A program made the position numbers and the translations under genes. This document shows, one piece after another, positions 1 through 7,474 of a DNA stretch of 11,879 nucleotides. Position 1 is the stretch's first letter. Each line of letters opens with the position of its first letter. This DNA comes from Alphaproteobacteria bacterium (GTDB lineage Bacteria > Pseudomonadota > Alphaproteobacteria > Puniceispirillales > Puniceispirillaceae): the NCBI GenBank assembly GCA_011526395.1, contig WTHW01000171.1:1-11879 (forward strand). The letters run 5' to 3'. The notes below the pieces were generated by a model that saw only the letters and a list, made by a program, of their open reading frames with translations, searched no databases and was not told where the DNA came from.

Positions 1-24
1 CAAAACAATCAGATGATAGCGGAC

Positions 25-1608
25 TTATTGTGCAAAAGACATCCTGTCAGCACGCACCACCAGCTCTAGCGCGCGAATGGCGGAAAGTGCGGTATCATCA
101 ATGGCGCCGTCAACTTCAACCAATGCCACAGCCTCGCCGCCTGCTTCTTTACGACCCAAATGGAAGGTTGCGATATTTAATCCCACATCACCAAAAACAC
201 TGCCAAGTGCGCCGATAAAGCCAGGTTTATCGTAATTGCGCAAATAGAGCATATTTTCAGGGAATTCAGCTTCGACAGCGATATTCTGCACCTCAACCAA
301 GCGTGGTTTATTGCCGCCAATGAGTGTGCCAGCCACTGTGCGGGTGCCGCCTTCGAAAGAGATGGTCACACGAAGCAAGCTTTCATAATCACAACGCCTG
401 TCATGACGGATGGTTGAGACATCAATGCCATTTGAGGAGGCGATTGACGCCGCATTGACCATATTCACAGAATCCATCTTAGGACCCAATAGTCCTGCAA
501 GCGTTGAGGCAAGAACTGGGGCTTCGTTCAATGAAGCCGCCTTGCCATCAAATTCAAGACAGATTTTGGTGATATCTGGTGTATCCACCTGTCCCAAAAA
601 ACTGCCAAGCAATTTGCCAAGTGTCATATAGGGCTGTAGCACCGGCGCTTCTTCTGCTGTGACGCTTGCCATATTCAGCGCGTTGGTAACTGCGCCATTC
701 ATCAGATAATCAGATAGCTGTTCAGCCACTTGAAGGGCGACTTTTTCTTGCGCTTCAACTGTGCTGGCACCCAAATGAGGGGTTGCGATGAGGTTTGGCG
801 CTTCGAATAAAATATTCTCTCGTGCTGGCTCTTCGGCAAATACGTCCAATGCGGCACCTGCGACATGACCTGAATGAAGGGCAGCGCATAAGGCAAGCTC
901 GTCAATCAGCCCGCCTCTGGCACAGTTGATAATGCGCACGCCCTTTTTGGTTTTCTGCAAAGCATCTGCTGAGATGATATTGCGCGTGGCATCTGTTAGA
1001 GGTGTGTGAAGGGTGATGAAATCTGCTTTTGCAAGAAGCTCATCAAGTTCCACTTTTTCAATGCCAAGTGATTTGGCGCGCTCTGGCGTAAGGAAGGGGT
1101 CAAAGCCTAGCACACGCATTTTTAAGCCTTGCGCTCTGTCAGCGACAATCGCGCCGATATTACCACAGCCAATGACGCCTAGTTTCTTGCCAGATAATTC
1201 TGTGCCAAGAAATTTTGATTTCTCCCATTTGCCAGCAACAGTTGAGGCATGAGCTTGCGGGATTTGGCGTGTGAGAGACAGCATCAATGAGATAGCATGT
1301 TCAGCTGTTGTCACTGAATTACCAAAGGGTGTGTTCATGACAATTACACCTGCCTTTGTGGCGGCTGGCACATCGACATTATCAACACCAATACCAGCAC
1401 GGCCAATCGCGCGCAGGTTTTTTGCCGCCGCTAGGACTTCGGCTGTCACCTTTGTAGCTGAGCGGATAGCAAGACCATCATAATCACCGATAATTTCAAG
1501 CAATTCTTCGGCAGATAGGCCTGGTTTAAAATCAACCTCGAGCCCACGCTCTTTGAAAATTTCAACAGCTTCTGGCGCTAATTTATCACTGATAAGTACT
1601 TTAGGCAT
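25..1608 (-). CDS. serA: D-3-phosphoglycerate dehydrogenase (long, ACT-containing form)
   Basis: Oxidises 3-phosphoglycerate to 3-phosphohydroxypyruvate with NAD+, the first step of the phosphorylated serine pathway, in the cytosol. The 527 residues match the long bacterial form of about 525-530. The order is: substrate-binding domain split around a Rossmann NAD domain (GCGNIG, glycines 147/149/152), an intervening regulatory domain (about 315-445), and a C-terminal ACT domain (about 451-525), which in this family usually senses serine. The catalytic set is visible: Arg231 in NCARGG, Glu260 in AEEP, and His278 in TPHLGAST. The start is firm: AGGAGG at 1615-1620 lies 6 nt upstream of the ATG. 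That ATG sits inside the last codons of serC (8-bp overlap), so the two genes should be translationally coupled. Feedback inhibition by serine is inferred from the ACT domain. No terminator is visible in the 24 bp left before the window edge. Confidence 0.97.
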   Translation of the reverse strand: MPKVLISDKLAPEAVEIFKERGLEVDFKPGLSAEELLEIIGDYDGLAIRSATKVTAEVLAAAKNLRAIGRAGIGVDNVDVPAATKAGVIVMNTPFGNSVTTAEHAISLMLSLTRQIPQAHASTVAGKWEKSKFLGTELSGKKLGVIGCGNIGAIVADRAQGLKMRVLGFDPFLTPERAKSLGIEKVELDELLAKADFITLHTPLTDATRNIISADALQKTKKGVRIINCARGGLIDELALCAALHSGHVAGAALDVFAEEPARENILFEAPNLIATPHLGASTVEAQEKVALQVAEQLSDYLMNGAVTNALNMASVTAEEAPVLQPYMTLGKLLGSFLGQVDTPDITKICLEFDGKAASLNEAPVLASTLAGLLGPKMDSVNMVNAASIASSNGIDVSTIRHDRRCDYESLLRVTISFEGGTRTVAGTLIGGNKPRLVEVQNIAVEAEFPENMLYLRNYDKPGFIGALGSVFGDVGLNIATFHLGRKEAGGEAVALVEVDGAIDDTALSAIRALELVVRADRMSFAQ

Positions 1609-2785
1609 TCTCTGCCTCCTTATTTAAAAAATCTGTTTTTGTGGTGGCAAATGCCCAATCAAGCCAAGGCAATAGCAAGGCGATGTCATCAGGCTCTACG
1701 GTTGGCCCTGCCCAAATACGAAGCCCAGCTGGCGCGGTGCGATAGGCGCCAATATCATAGGCAACACCTTCATCATCAAGGAGTGTGACAAGCTGTTTTG
1801 CAAAAGCAGCTTGGTCCGTTTGTCCAAGAGATGTGATATCTTCATCAATGATTTTCAGGCAGATAGATGTGTTGGAATAATGGGCTGGGTTGTCAGCTAG
1901 GAAATCGACCCATGCGGTTTTTGTTACCCAATTTTTCACGTACTCTAGGCTCTGGTTAGAGCGTGAGATAAGGGCAGAGAGACCGCCTAGCGCATCTGCC
2001 CAATCAAGGGCAGAATGCAAATCAGCCACAGCCAACATGGAAGGTGTGTTAATCGTCTCACCTTTAAAGATGCCTTCGATTAATTTGCCCTTTTTGGTAA
2101 GCTGGAAGATTTTTGGCAAAGCGCGTGGCGGGTCTTGTGCTTCCAATCTTGTAACAGCGCGCGGTGATAGGACAAGGACGCCATGTGCGCCCTCGCCGCC
2201 AAGTGATTTTTGCCAGCTAAAGGTCGCAATATCAATTTTATCCCAAGGCAAAGGCATCGCAAAACAAGCTGAAGTGGCATCAGCAATGACAAGCCCGTCA
2301 CGGTCATCTGGGATGGCGATATCATCAGGCACTTTGACGCCAGATGTCGTGCCATTCCATGTGAATAACACATCGCGGTTAAAATCTACCTCGTCAAAGG
2401 AAGGTAGTTTTCCCCAGTCAGCGTCAAATACGCGAATGTCGGTAAGTTGTAATTGAGAGATGGCATCATTGACCCATGTCTTGCCAAATGATTCCCACGC
2501 AAGCATATCCACACCGCGTTGCCCCAATAGTGACCACATCGCCATCTCGACCGCGCCTGTATCAGACGCAGGCACGATTCCAAGACGATAATCAGCAGGC
2601 AGTTCCAATAAGGATGCCATGCGTGTGATCGCAGATGATAATGTTTGTTTAGGAGCTTTGGCGCGATGTGATCTGCCAAGATGGGTGTCGTCAAGACGTG
2701 AGAGGTGCCAGCCTTTGTGCTTCTTGGTTGGACCAGAAGAAAAACAAGCCGATTGCGGCTTTGCCGTCGGTTGCAGAATCTGCAT
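1601..2785 (-). CDS. serC: Phosphoserine aminotransferase
   Basis: PLP enzyme that transaminates 3-phosphohydroxypyruvate with glutamate to O-phosphoserine. It acts directly after SerA, encoded next to it. The protein resembles the SerC branch I know from alphaproteobacteria and Methanosarcina rather than the E. coli type. Visible motifs are FSSGPTKKH near the N-terminus, IADATS (Asp169 from the chosen Met, the expected partner of the PLP pyridine nitrogen) and SWQKSLGGEG, with Lys193 as the Schiff-base lysine. I start at the ATG ending at 2785 (394 aa) because GATGAGGT lies 5-6 nt upstream of it. The in-frame ATG four codons earlier (2797, 398 aa) has no Shine-Dalgarno sequence at a suitable distance. 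The gene has its own promoter and leader hairpin and heads a serC-serA unit. Function is secure; the start is moderately sure. Confidence 0.95.
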   Translation of the reverse strand: MQILQPTAKPQSACFSSGPTKKHKGWHLSRLDDTHLGRSHRAKAPKQTLSSAITRMASLLELPADYRLGIVPASDTGAVEMAMWSLLGQRGVDMLAWESFGKTWVNDAISQLQLTDIRVFDADWGKLPSFDEVDFNRDVLFTWNGTTSGVKVPDDIAIPDDRDGLVIADATSACFAMPLPWDKIDIATFSWQKSLGGEGAHGVLVLSPRAVTRLEAQDPPRALPKIFQLTKKGKLIEGIFKGETINTPSMLAVADLHSALDWADALGGLSALISRSNQSLEYVKNWVTKTAWVDFLADNPAHYSNTSICLKIIDEDITSLGQTDQAAFAKQLVTLLDDEGVAYDIGAYRTAPAGLRIWAGPTVEPDDIALLLPWLDWAFATTKTDFLNKEAENA

Positions 2786-2790
2786 AAGAG

Positions 2791-2798
2791 ACCTCATC
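2791..2798 (-). promoter_or_regulatory. Ribosome binding site deciding the serC start
   Basis: On the minus strand this reads TGATGAGG followed by T, ending 5-6 nt before the ATG at 2785-2783. It favours that start over the ATG at 2797-2795, which lies inside this same element. If the downstream start is used, the upstream ATG is part of the Shine-Dalgarno region. Confidence 0.6.
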
Positions 2799-2807
2799 AG
2801 TAATATG

Positions 2808-2827
2808 GCTATCCGTTGGGGGATAGC
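2808..2827 (-). promoter_or_regulatory. serC leader hairpin (candidate serC RNA motif)
   Basis: The minus strand has a perfect 7-bp stem, GCTATCC / GGATAGC, around a CCCAAC loop. It begins 15-25 nt after the predicted transcription start and ends 22 nt before the serC ATG at 2785. A conserved RNA structure upstream of serC operons in Alphaproteobacteria has been described (the serC motif of Weinberg and colleagues, in Rfam). Position, host group and downstream genes all fit, but I cannot align this sequence to that model here. TGGG just 5' of the stem could pair with CCCA in the loop, giving a small H-type pseudoknot. It is not followed by a T-run, so a simple terminator is unlikely; control of serC translation is the more natural inference. 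Confidence 0.5.
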
Positions 2828-2839
2828 GACCCACCGATG

Positions 2840-2867
2840 AAAATAGAGAGTTGTTTTAAAATGTCAA
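2840..2867 (-). promoter_or_regulatory. Sigma-70-type promoter for serC-serA
   Basis: On the minus strand a perfect TTGACA (2867-2862) is followed after 16 bp by TATTTT (2845-2840; four of six to the consensus, with the key first T, A and last T present). The predicted start near 2833 gives a leader of about 48 nt to the serC ATG at 2785, holding only the hairpin and the ribosome site. It lies in the 126-bp gap after glmM, in which no terminator is visible, so some read-through from glmM is possible. Confidence 0.6.
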
Positions 2868-2911
2868 CAGGGCGACATTATTTAATTTGATTTGACCGAT
2901 TTCAAAGGGAT

Positions 2912-4294
2912 TTAGGCGCTCTTAAGTGCCTGATTTGCTTGAGTTAGGGCAGAGATAAGTTCTGCCATAGCGGCGTCCAATTTATCCTTATCTGTCGCTT
3001 CGACCATCACTCTGATCAAAGGCTCAGTGCCAGATGGACGTAATAGGATGCGCCCCTCGCCGGCAAAATCATCTGTTAAGGACTGGCATAGAGATATGAT
3101 AGCTTCGTCATCCAAGATGCTTTTATCCATATCTTTGAGGTTTTCAAGGCGCATTGGCACTGAGTCATAAAGGTTCAGAACAGCGCTCATCGGGATATCT
3201 TGTTTGATTTTGCTGGTGATGAGTTGCAAGGCCGCCATAAGGCCGTCACCTGAGGCAATGATATCTGGCATCAAGATATGGCCTGAGCCTTCACCACCAA
3301 GATTGCCGCCTTGTGGGCATTTATCATCCTTGCCATCCAGCATTTGCAAGATATAGCGGTCACCTACCTTGGCACGTGCAAAGGGGATATTAAGGCTTTG
3401 CAAATAACGCTCTAGCCCCAGATTTGTCATCAATGTACCAACAACAGCGCCGCGTAATGTGCCTGCCTGATGCATGGCGGTGGCAATCGCGCCTAGCACC
3501 TTGTCTCCATCATGAATGTGACCTGTCTCGTCAGCGATAATCAGCCTGTCAGCATCACCATCAAGCGCGATGCCAAGATCTGCGCCTTCTTGCGCCACAG
3601 CCTGTGCCATGACTTTGGGATGAACAGCCCCGCAACCCTCATTAATGTTAAGGCCGTCAGGCTCGTTAAACAGAGCGACAACCTCTGCGCCAAGCGCGCG
3701 TAATGTGTCTGGCGCTGTCATATAGGCCGCGCCATGAGCGCAATCTGTGACAATCTTTAAGCCTGCAAATGGCTTGCCGCCACCGATGCTATCGCAGGCA
3801 AATTCACGATATTTTTGATGAGAATCCAAGATACGGCGCACACGCCCCATCTGCTCTGCTTCTGCAAGCGCGATGGAGCCTTGCATTAGAGAGCTGATAT
3901 CATTTTCAATCTCGTCAGCTAGCTTTTTGCCATCAGGGCCAAATAGCTTTATCCCATTATCATGAAAGGGATTATGGCTCGCAGAAATCATGACGCCCAA
4001 ATGTGCGCCAAGCTCTTTGGTCATTAGCGAGACTGTGGCGGTTGGGATAGGGCCAAGCAAGCGGCATTCCATACCGATAGACGAAAAGCCAGCCACCAAT
4101 GCAGATTCGAGCATATAGCCTGATAATCTGGTATCTTTGCCAATGACCACCAAGGGCGCGGTGCCATCTTTTTTATCATTATTGTCAACAAACCATCTGC
4201 CAGCGGCAAGGGCAAGGCGCACCACAGATTCAGCACGCATGGCGCCTGTGTTAATTCGAGCGCGGACACCATCTGTTCCAAAAATACCTGCCAT
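2912..4294 (-). CDS. glmM: Phosphoglucosamine mutase
   Basis: Interconverts glucosamine-6-phosphate and glucosamine-1-phosphate, feeding GlmU and UDP-GlcNAc synthesis for peptidoglycan and lipopolysaccharide. At 460 residues from the chosen start it is slightly longer than the usual 445-450. Alpha-D-phosphohexomutase motifs occur in order: the opening IFGTDGVR, the active-site loop ISASHNP with Ser106 as the phosphorylated serine, the metal loop DGDADR (Asp245/247/249), the sugar-specificity loop GGEGSGH (333-339) and the phosphate-binding RPSGTEPLIR (419-428). The open frame extends to a TTG at 4303, but the ATG at 4294 is better: CAAAAGG (4304-4310) lies 9 nt upstream of it and abuts the TTG, and GlmM proteins begin within a few residues of the FGTDG motif. 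It follows folP after a 108-bp gap with a promoter candidate, so it may be partly independent of ftsH-folP. Confidence 0.96.
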   Translation of the reverse strand: MAGIFGTDGVRARINTGAMRAESVVRLALAAGRWFVDNNDKKDGTAPLVVIGKDTRLSGYMLESALVAGFSSIGMECRLLGPIPTATVSLMTKELGAHLGVMISASHNPFHDNGIKLFGPDGKKLADEIENDISSLMQGSIALAEAEQMGRVRRILDSHQKYREFACDSIGGGKPFAGLKIVTDCAHGAAYMTAPDTLRALGAEVVALFNEPDGLNINEGCGAVHPKVMAQAVAQEGADLGIALDGDADRLIIADETGHIHDGDKVLGAIATAMHQAGTLRGAVVGTLMTNLGLERYLQSLNIPFARAKVGDRYILQMLDGKDDKCPQGGNLGGEGSGHILMPDIIASGDGLMAALQLITSKIKQDIPMSAVLNLYDSVPMRLENLKDMDKSILDDEAIISLCQSLTDDFAGEGRILLRPSGTEPLIRVMVEATDKDKLDAAMAELISALTQANQALKSA

Positions 4295-4358
4295 CTGTTG
4301 CAACCTTTTGGTTTTGCCAGCTCTGCCAGCGATTCGTCATTGATTCATCAGTGCCTGC

Positions 4359-4388
4359 ACTATAGGCGATTGGGCGGCGGGGTGTCTA
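4359..4388 (-). promoter_or_regulatory. Candidate promoter for glmM
   Basis: The minus strand carries TAGACA (4388-4383; five of six to TTGACA) and, 18 bp on, TATAGT (4364-4359; five of six to TATAAT). The predicted start near 4352 gives a leader of about 58 nt. The leader contains TGCCAGC twice on the plus strand (4315-4321 and 4324-4330). Assignment rests on sequence match and position in the folP-glmM gap. Confidence 0.45.
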
Positions 4389-4402
4389 TATGGGTCTTTA
4401 TA

Positions 4403-5524
4403 CTAGCCAGCGGTGAGGCATTTATGGTGGATGCTAATCGCTTGGGCTGTTTGGGCGACGTCATGGGTGCGGATGATTTGGGCGCCTTGTTCAACGGCGC
4501 GTAATGTCAGTGCCAATGAGCCGCCTAGCCTTTGGTCAGCTGGTTCATCCTTTGATAATTTTGCAATGGATGATTTGCGTGACACACCGATGAGGATAGG
4601 CACGCCAAGACCATGATAAAGCGAGGTCCAATTGATAATCTCAAGATTATGTGTTGGGGTTTTGCCAAAGCCGAAACCGGGATCAATCGCGATATGGGAT
4701 AGAGGCACGCCTGCTTCAGTGAGGGCTGTGATACGCTCTGCTAGCCAATCATAGACATCCAAAGGGGCAAAATCATATGAGGGGTTTTTTTGCATCGTCT
4801 CTGGTGTGCCTTGCATATGCATGGCGATAGCATAGCCTTGATTGGCACTTGTTGAGGCCATTTGCCCCATTAGCTCTGGTGCGCCATCATCACGAAACCC
4901 GCCAACATCATTGATGATTTGCGCGCCTGCTGTGCCAGCGGCGGCCATCACCTTTGTGTGGCGTGTATCTGCTGAGACAATGTGACCTGCGGTTGTGAGC
5001 GCCTCTATGATAGGGGTGATGCGGCGGATTTCCTCATCACGCGCTACTGGCTCTGCGCCGGGGCGTGTGGATTCGCCGCCCACATCCAATATGGTTGCGC
5101 CCGCTAGTGCCATAGCAAGCGCGCCGTTTATGCCATCTTGTGCATCAAAATGCTGGCCGCCATCTGAAAAGCTGTCTGGGGTGGCATTGACGATGCCCAT
5201 AATCTGAGGTGTGGCCATAGATAGGCCTGCAAAATCAGGACGCGGTTTGGTGAGGTTATCAAGGATGCGTTTGGCCTCTGCCTTATCTGAGGCGGCCTCT
5301 TGCCAGTCTTGGACGCTCATCCGCTGAATGATAAGGCTGTCATCTTGCTTTTGAGCGATATCAACCTCAGCAAATGACATGATGCCACCTGCAAGAGGAT
5401 AAAGGCGCTGTGCGCCGTCCTGTTGGCCGTAAGATGAGGCTGTGGGGGTCAAAGAAATCGGCCTGACCCAACTACGCCGCCCATGAGGCGGCGCAGGTAA
5501 TGTTTGATTATAGATGAGCTTCAT
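4403..5524 (-). CDS. folP: Dihydropteroate synthase with N-terminal extension
   Basis: Condenses 6-hydroxymethyl-dihydropterin diphosphate with p-aminobenzoate to dihydropteroate, the sulfonamide-sensitive step of folate synthesis, in the cytosol. The TIM-barrel core occupies about 106-373 with all family motifs: IVNATPDSFSDGG (111-123), LDVGGESTRPGA (146-157), Asp186 in SADTR, INDVGG, HMQGTPETMQ (236-245), IDPGFGFGKT (280-289), GVSRKS (313-318) and IRTHDV (351-356). About 105 residues precede the core, so the protein is 373 long against roughly 280 for E. coli. This region contains VRPISL and YPLAGG, which resemble an extension I recall from other alphaproteobacterial FolP proteins; its role is unknown to me. 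The ATG directly follows the ftsH TAA with no gap, so translation is probably coupled. The ribosome site is weak (GGGG about 5 nt upstream), and a strong hairpin lies just inside the frame. Confidence 0.94.
   Translation of the reverse strand: MKLIYNQTLPAPPHGRRSWVRPISLTPTASSYGQQDGAQRLYPLAGGIMSFAEVDIAQKQDDSLIIQRMSVQDWQEAASDKAEAKRILDNLTKPRPDFAGLSMATPQIMGIVNATPDSFSDGGQHFDAQDGINGALAMALAGATILDVGGESTRPGAEPVARDEEIRRITPIIEALTTAGHIVSADTRHTKVMAAAGTAGAQIINDVGGFRDDGAPELMGQMASTSANQGYAIAMHMQGTPETMQKNPSYDFAPLDVYDWLAERITALTEAGVPLSHIAIDPGFGFGKTPTHNLEIINWTSLYHGLGVPILIGVSRKSSIAKLSKDEPADQRLGGSLALTLRAVEQGAQIIRTHDVAQTAQAISIHHKCLTAG
5472..5496 (-). other. Strong GC hairpin at the 5' end of the folP frame
   Basis: The mRNA strand can form CUGCGCCGCC / GGCGGCGUAG, ten pairs with one G-U wobble, around a 5-nt UCAUG loop. 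It spans nucleotides 29-53 of the folP coding region, right after the abutting ftsH/folP junction. No T-run follows, so it is not a standard terminator. It could slow ribosomes, block re-initiation or protect the upstream ftsH message; these roles are inference. Codons in this part read APPHGRR, so composition alone may explain it. Confidence 0.5.
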
Positions 5525-7462
5525 TTATGCCCCGTCTGGACCTGCTGGCTCACCTGATGGCTTGGCGGCTCGTCTGCCACCTGATGGCAGGCCTGAGCGT
5601 GGCTTTTTGGCGCGTGGCTCTGATGGCTCGTCATCTGTGCCATCTTTGCGTGAGATTGTGCCACCATCAACGATGATCTTAATCTCTTCACCATTCAGCG
5701 TTTCATATTCAAGCAAGCCTTGCGCGAGGTTTTCAAGCTGATCATTATGCTTTTTCAATAAAGCTTCAGCATCTGCATAGGCCTCATCAACGATGCGGCG
5801 CACTTCAGCATCAATCATATCAGCTGTGCCTTCAGAGACTGTCTTTTGCTGTGTGACTGACCGGCCTAGGAAGACTTCTTGTTCGTCCCCTGCATAGGCC
5901 AGGAAGCCAAGCTTGTCTGACATGCCCCATTCTGTGACCATGCGGCGTGCCATATCAGTTGCCATACGGATATCTGATGAGGCGCCTGTTGTGATCTTAT
6001 CAGCGCCAAAGATAAGGTCTTCGGCAATACGACCACCACATGCCACACGCAAATCTGCCAAAATCTTGTCATAAGCAAGTGAGACACGGTCCCCTTCTGG
6101 CAAGCGCATCACCATACCAAGCGCACGGCCGCGCGGGATGATGGTGGCTTTATGAATAGGATCTGAGGCTGGCAAGTGAAGCGCAACCACAGCATGTCCT
6201 GCTTCGTGATAGGCTGTTAGACGCTTTTCATCATCTGTCATGACCATTGAGCGACGCTCTGAGCCCATCATCACCTTGTCTTTGGCTTCTTCAAATTCAG
6301 ACATGGAGACTGTGCGGCGGCCTTTGCGTGCTGCCAATAGAGCAGCTTCATTCACGAGATTCGCAAGGTCAGCGCCTGAAAAACCAGGTGTGCCGCGTGC
6401 GATCACGCGTGGCTCAACATCATTGGCAAGAGGTGTTTTGCGCATATGAACTTTCAAGATACGCTCACGTCCTAATAAATCTGGGTTTGGCACAACAACC
6501 TGACGGTCAAAACGACCCGGACGCAATAGAGCTGGGTCTAGCACGTCTGGACGGTTTGTTGCCGCGACCAAAATCACGCCTTCATTTGCCTCGAAACCAT
6601 CCATTTCAACAAGCATCTGGTTAAGTGTTTGTTCGCGTTCATCATTACCGCCACCAAGACCGGCGCCGCGATGGCGACCAACAGCATCAATCTCGTCAAT
6701 AAAGATGATACAAGGGGCGCTTTTCTTGCCCTGCTCGAACATATCACGCACACGAGAGGCACCAACACCGACAAACATCTCAACAAAGTCTGAACCTGAG
6801 ATTGAGAAGAATGGCACATTTGCCTCGCCAGCAACTGATTTCGCAAGCAATGTTTTACCAGTACCTGGAGGGCCAACAAGCAAGACGCCTTTTGGAATTT
6901 TACCGCCCAAACGCTGGAACTTGCCGGGGTCTTTAAGGAATTCGACCACTTCTTCAAGTTCGGTTTTCGCCTCGTCAATACCAGCGACATCATCAAAGGT
7001 AACGCGGCCATGTGCTTCGGTAAGCAATTTCGCACGCGATTTACCAAATCCCATCGCGCCGCCCTTGCCGCCGCCTTGCATCTGGCGCATGAAGAAAATC
7101 CACACACCGATGAATAGCAACATTGGGAACCATGATAGCAATAATGAGAAGAGACCCGGCGAATTGCTTGTGTCAGGACGCGCTTCGATACGGACATCAT
7201 TTTCAGTTAAGATGCCGACAATATCTGCGCCTTCTGGCACGTAAGATGTAATTTGACGGTTATCCTTCGTGCGCGCTGTGATATTCGCGCCCTCGATAGT
7301 GACATCGCTGACCTTGCCTGATTGGACTGAGGTCACGAAATCTGTATATGCCATATTGCTACCAGAGCCGTTTGACACCGGGTTTTGGAATAGGTTGAAA
7401 AGAGACATCAAAGCAATGCCGATAATCACCCAAATAAATATATTGCGGCCAAGATTGTTCAC
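5525..7462 (-). CDS. ftsH: ATP-dependent zinc metalloprotease FtsH
   Basis: Membrane-anchored AAA+ protease that degrades misfolded membrane proteins and selected cytosolic regulators as a hexamer at the inner membrane. The 645 residues match the family. An N-terminal membrane helix (about 7-25), a periplasmic domain (26-102) and a second helix (about 103-125) precede the AAA module. That module has Walker A GPPGTGKT (197-204), the pore loop FVG (230-232), Walker B IIFIDEID (252-259) and the second region of homology ending RPGRFDR (314-320). The protease domain has HEAGH (419-423) and Asp497 as the likely third zinc ligand. The tail (from about 605) is polar, basic and PSG-rich, as expected of a disordered end. 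The start is GTG at 7462, supported by AAAGG (7472-7476) 9 nt upstream and the typical MNNLGRNI opening. It lies 12 bp after tilS and abuts folP. Confidence 0.98.
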   Translation of the reverse strand: MNNLGRNIFIWVIIGIALMSLFNLFQNPVSNGSGSNMAYTDFVTSVQSGKVSDVTIEGANITARTKDNRQITSYVPEGADIVGILTENDVRIEARPDTSNSPGLFSLLLSWFPMLLFIGVWIFFMRQMQGGGKGGAMGFGKSRAKLLTEAHGRVTFDDVAGIDEAKTELEEVVEFLKDPGKFQRLGGKIPKGVLLVGPPGTGKTLLAKSVAGEANVPFFSISGSDFVEMFVGVGASRVRDMFEQGKKSAPCIIFIDEIDAVGRHRGAGLGGGNDEREQTLNQMLVEMDGFEANEGVILVAATNRPDVLDPALLRPGRFDRQVVVPNPDLLGRERILKVHMRKTPLANDVEPRVIARGTPGFSGADLANLVNEAALLAARKGRRTVSMSEFEEAKDKVMMGSERRSMVMTDDEKRLTAYHEAGHAVVALHLPASDPIHKATIIPRGRALGMVMRLPEGDRVSLAYDKILADLRVACGGRIAEDLIFGADKITTGASSDIRMATDMARRMVTEWGMSDKLGFLAYAGDEQEVFLGRSVTQQKTVSEGTADMIDAEVRRIVDEAYADAEALLKKHNDQLENLAQGLLEYETLNGEEIKIIVDGGTISRKDGTDDEPSEPRAKKPRSGLPSGGRRAAKPSGEPAGPDGA

Positions 7463-7474
7463 GAAGGCTAACCT

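Noticed and set aside
1890..2456. A 188-codon plus-strand open frame opposite serC
   Set aside because: It shadows the conserved PLP-binding part of serC; no motif, no promoter.
4295..4303. TTG at 4303 as the glmM start
   Set aside because: The Shine-Dalgarno sequence abuts it directly, whereas the ATG at 4294 has a workable 9-nt spacing and fits the family N-terminus.
5551..5590. Repeated CACCTGATGGC and a 6-bp hairpin (CTGCCA / TGGCAG) near the ftsH stop
   Set aside because: They encode repeated PSG in the disordered FtsH tail, have no T-run, and are likely by-products of that composition.
6574..7244. Open frames of 208 codons (minus) and 179 codons (plus) over ftsH
   Set aside because: Both lie within the conserved AAA domain of ftsH in other frames and have no recognisable motifs.
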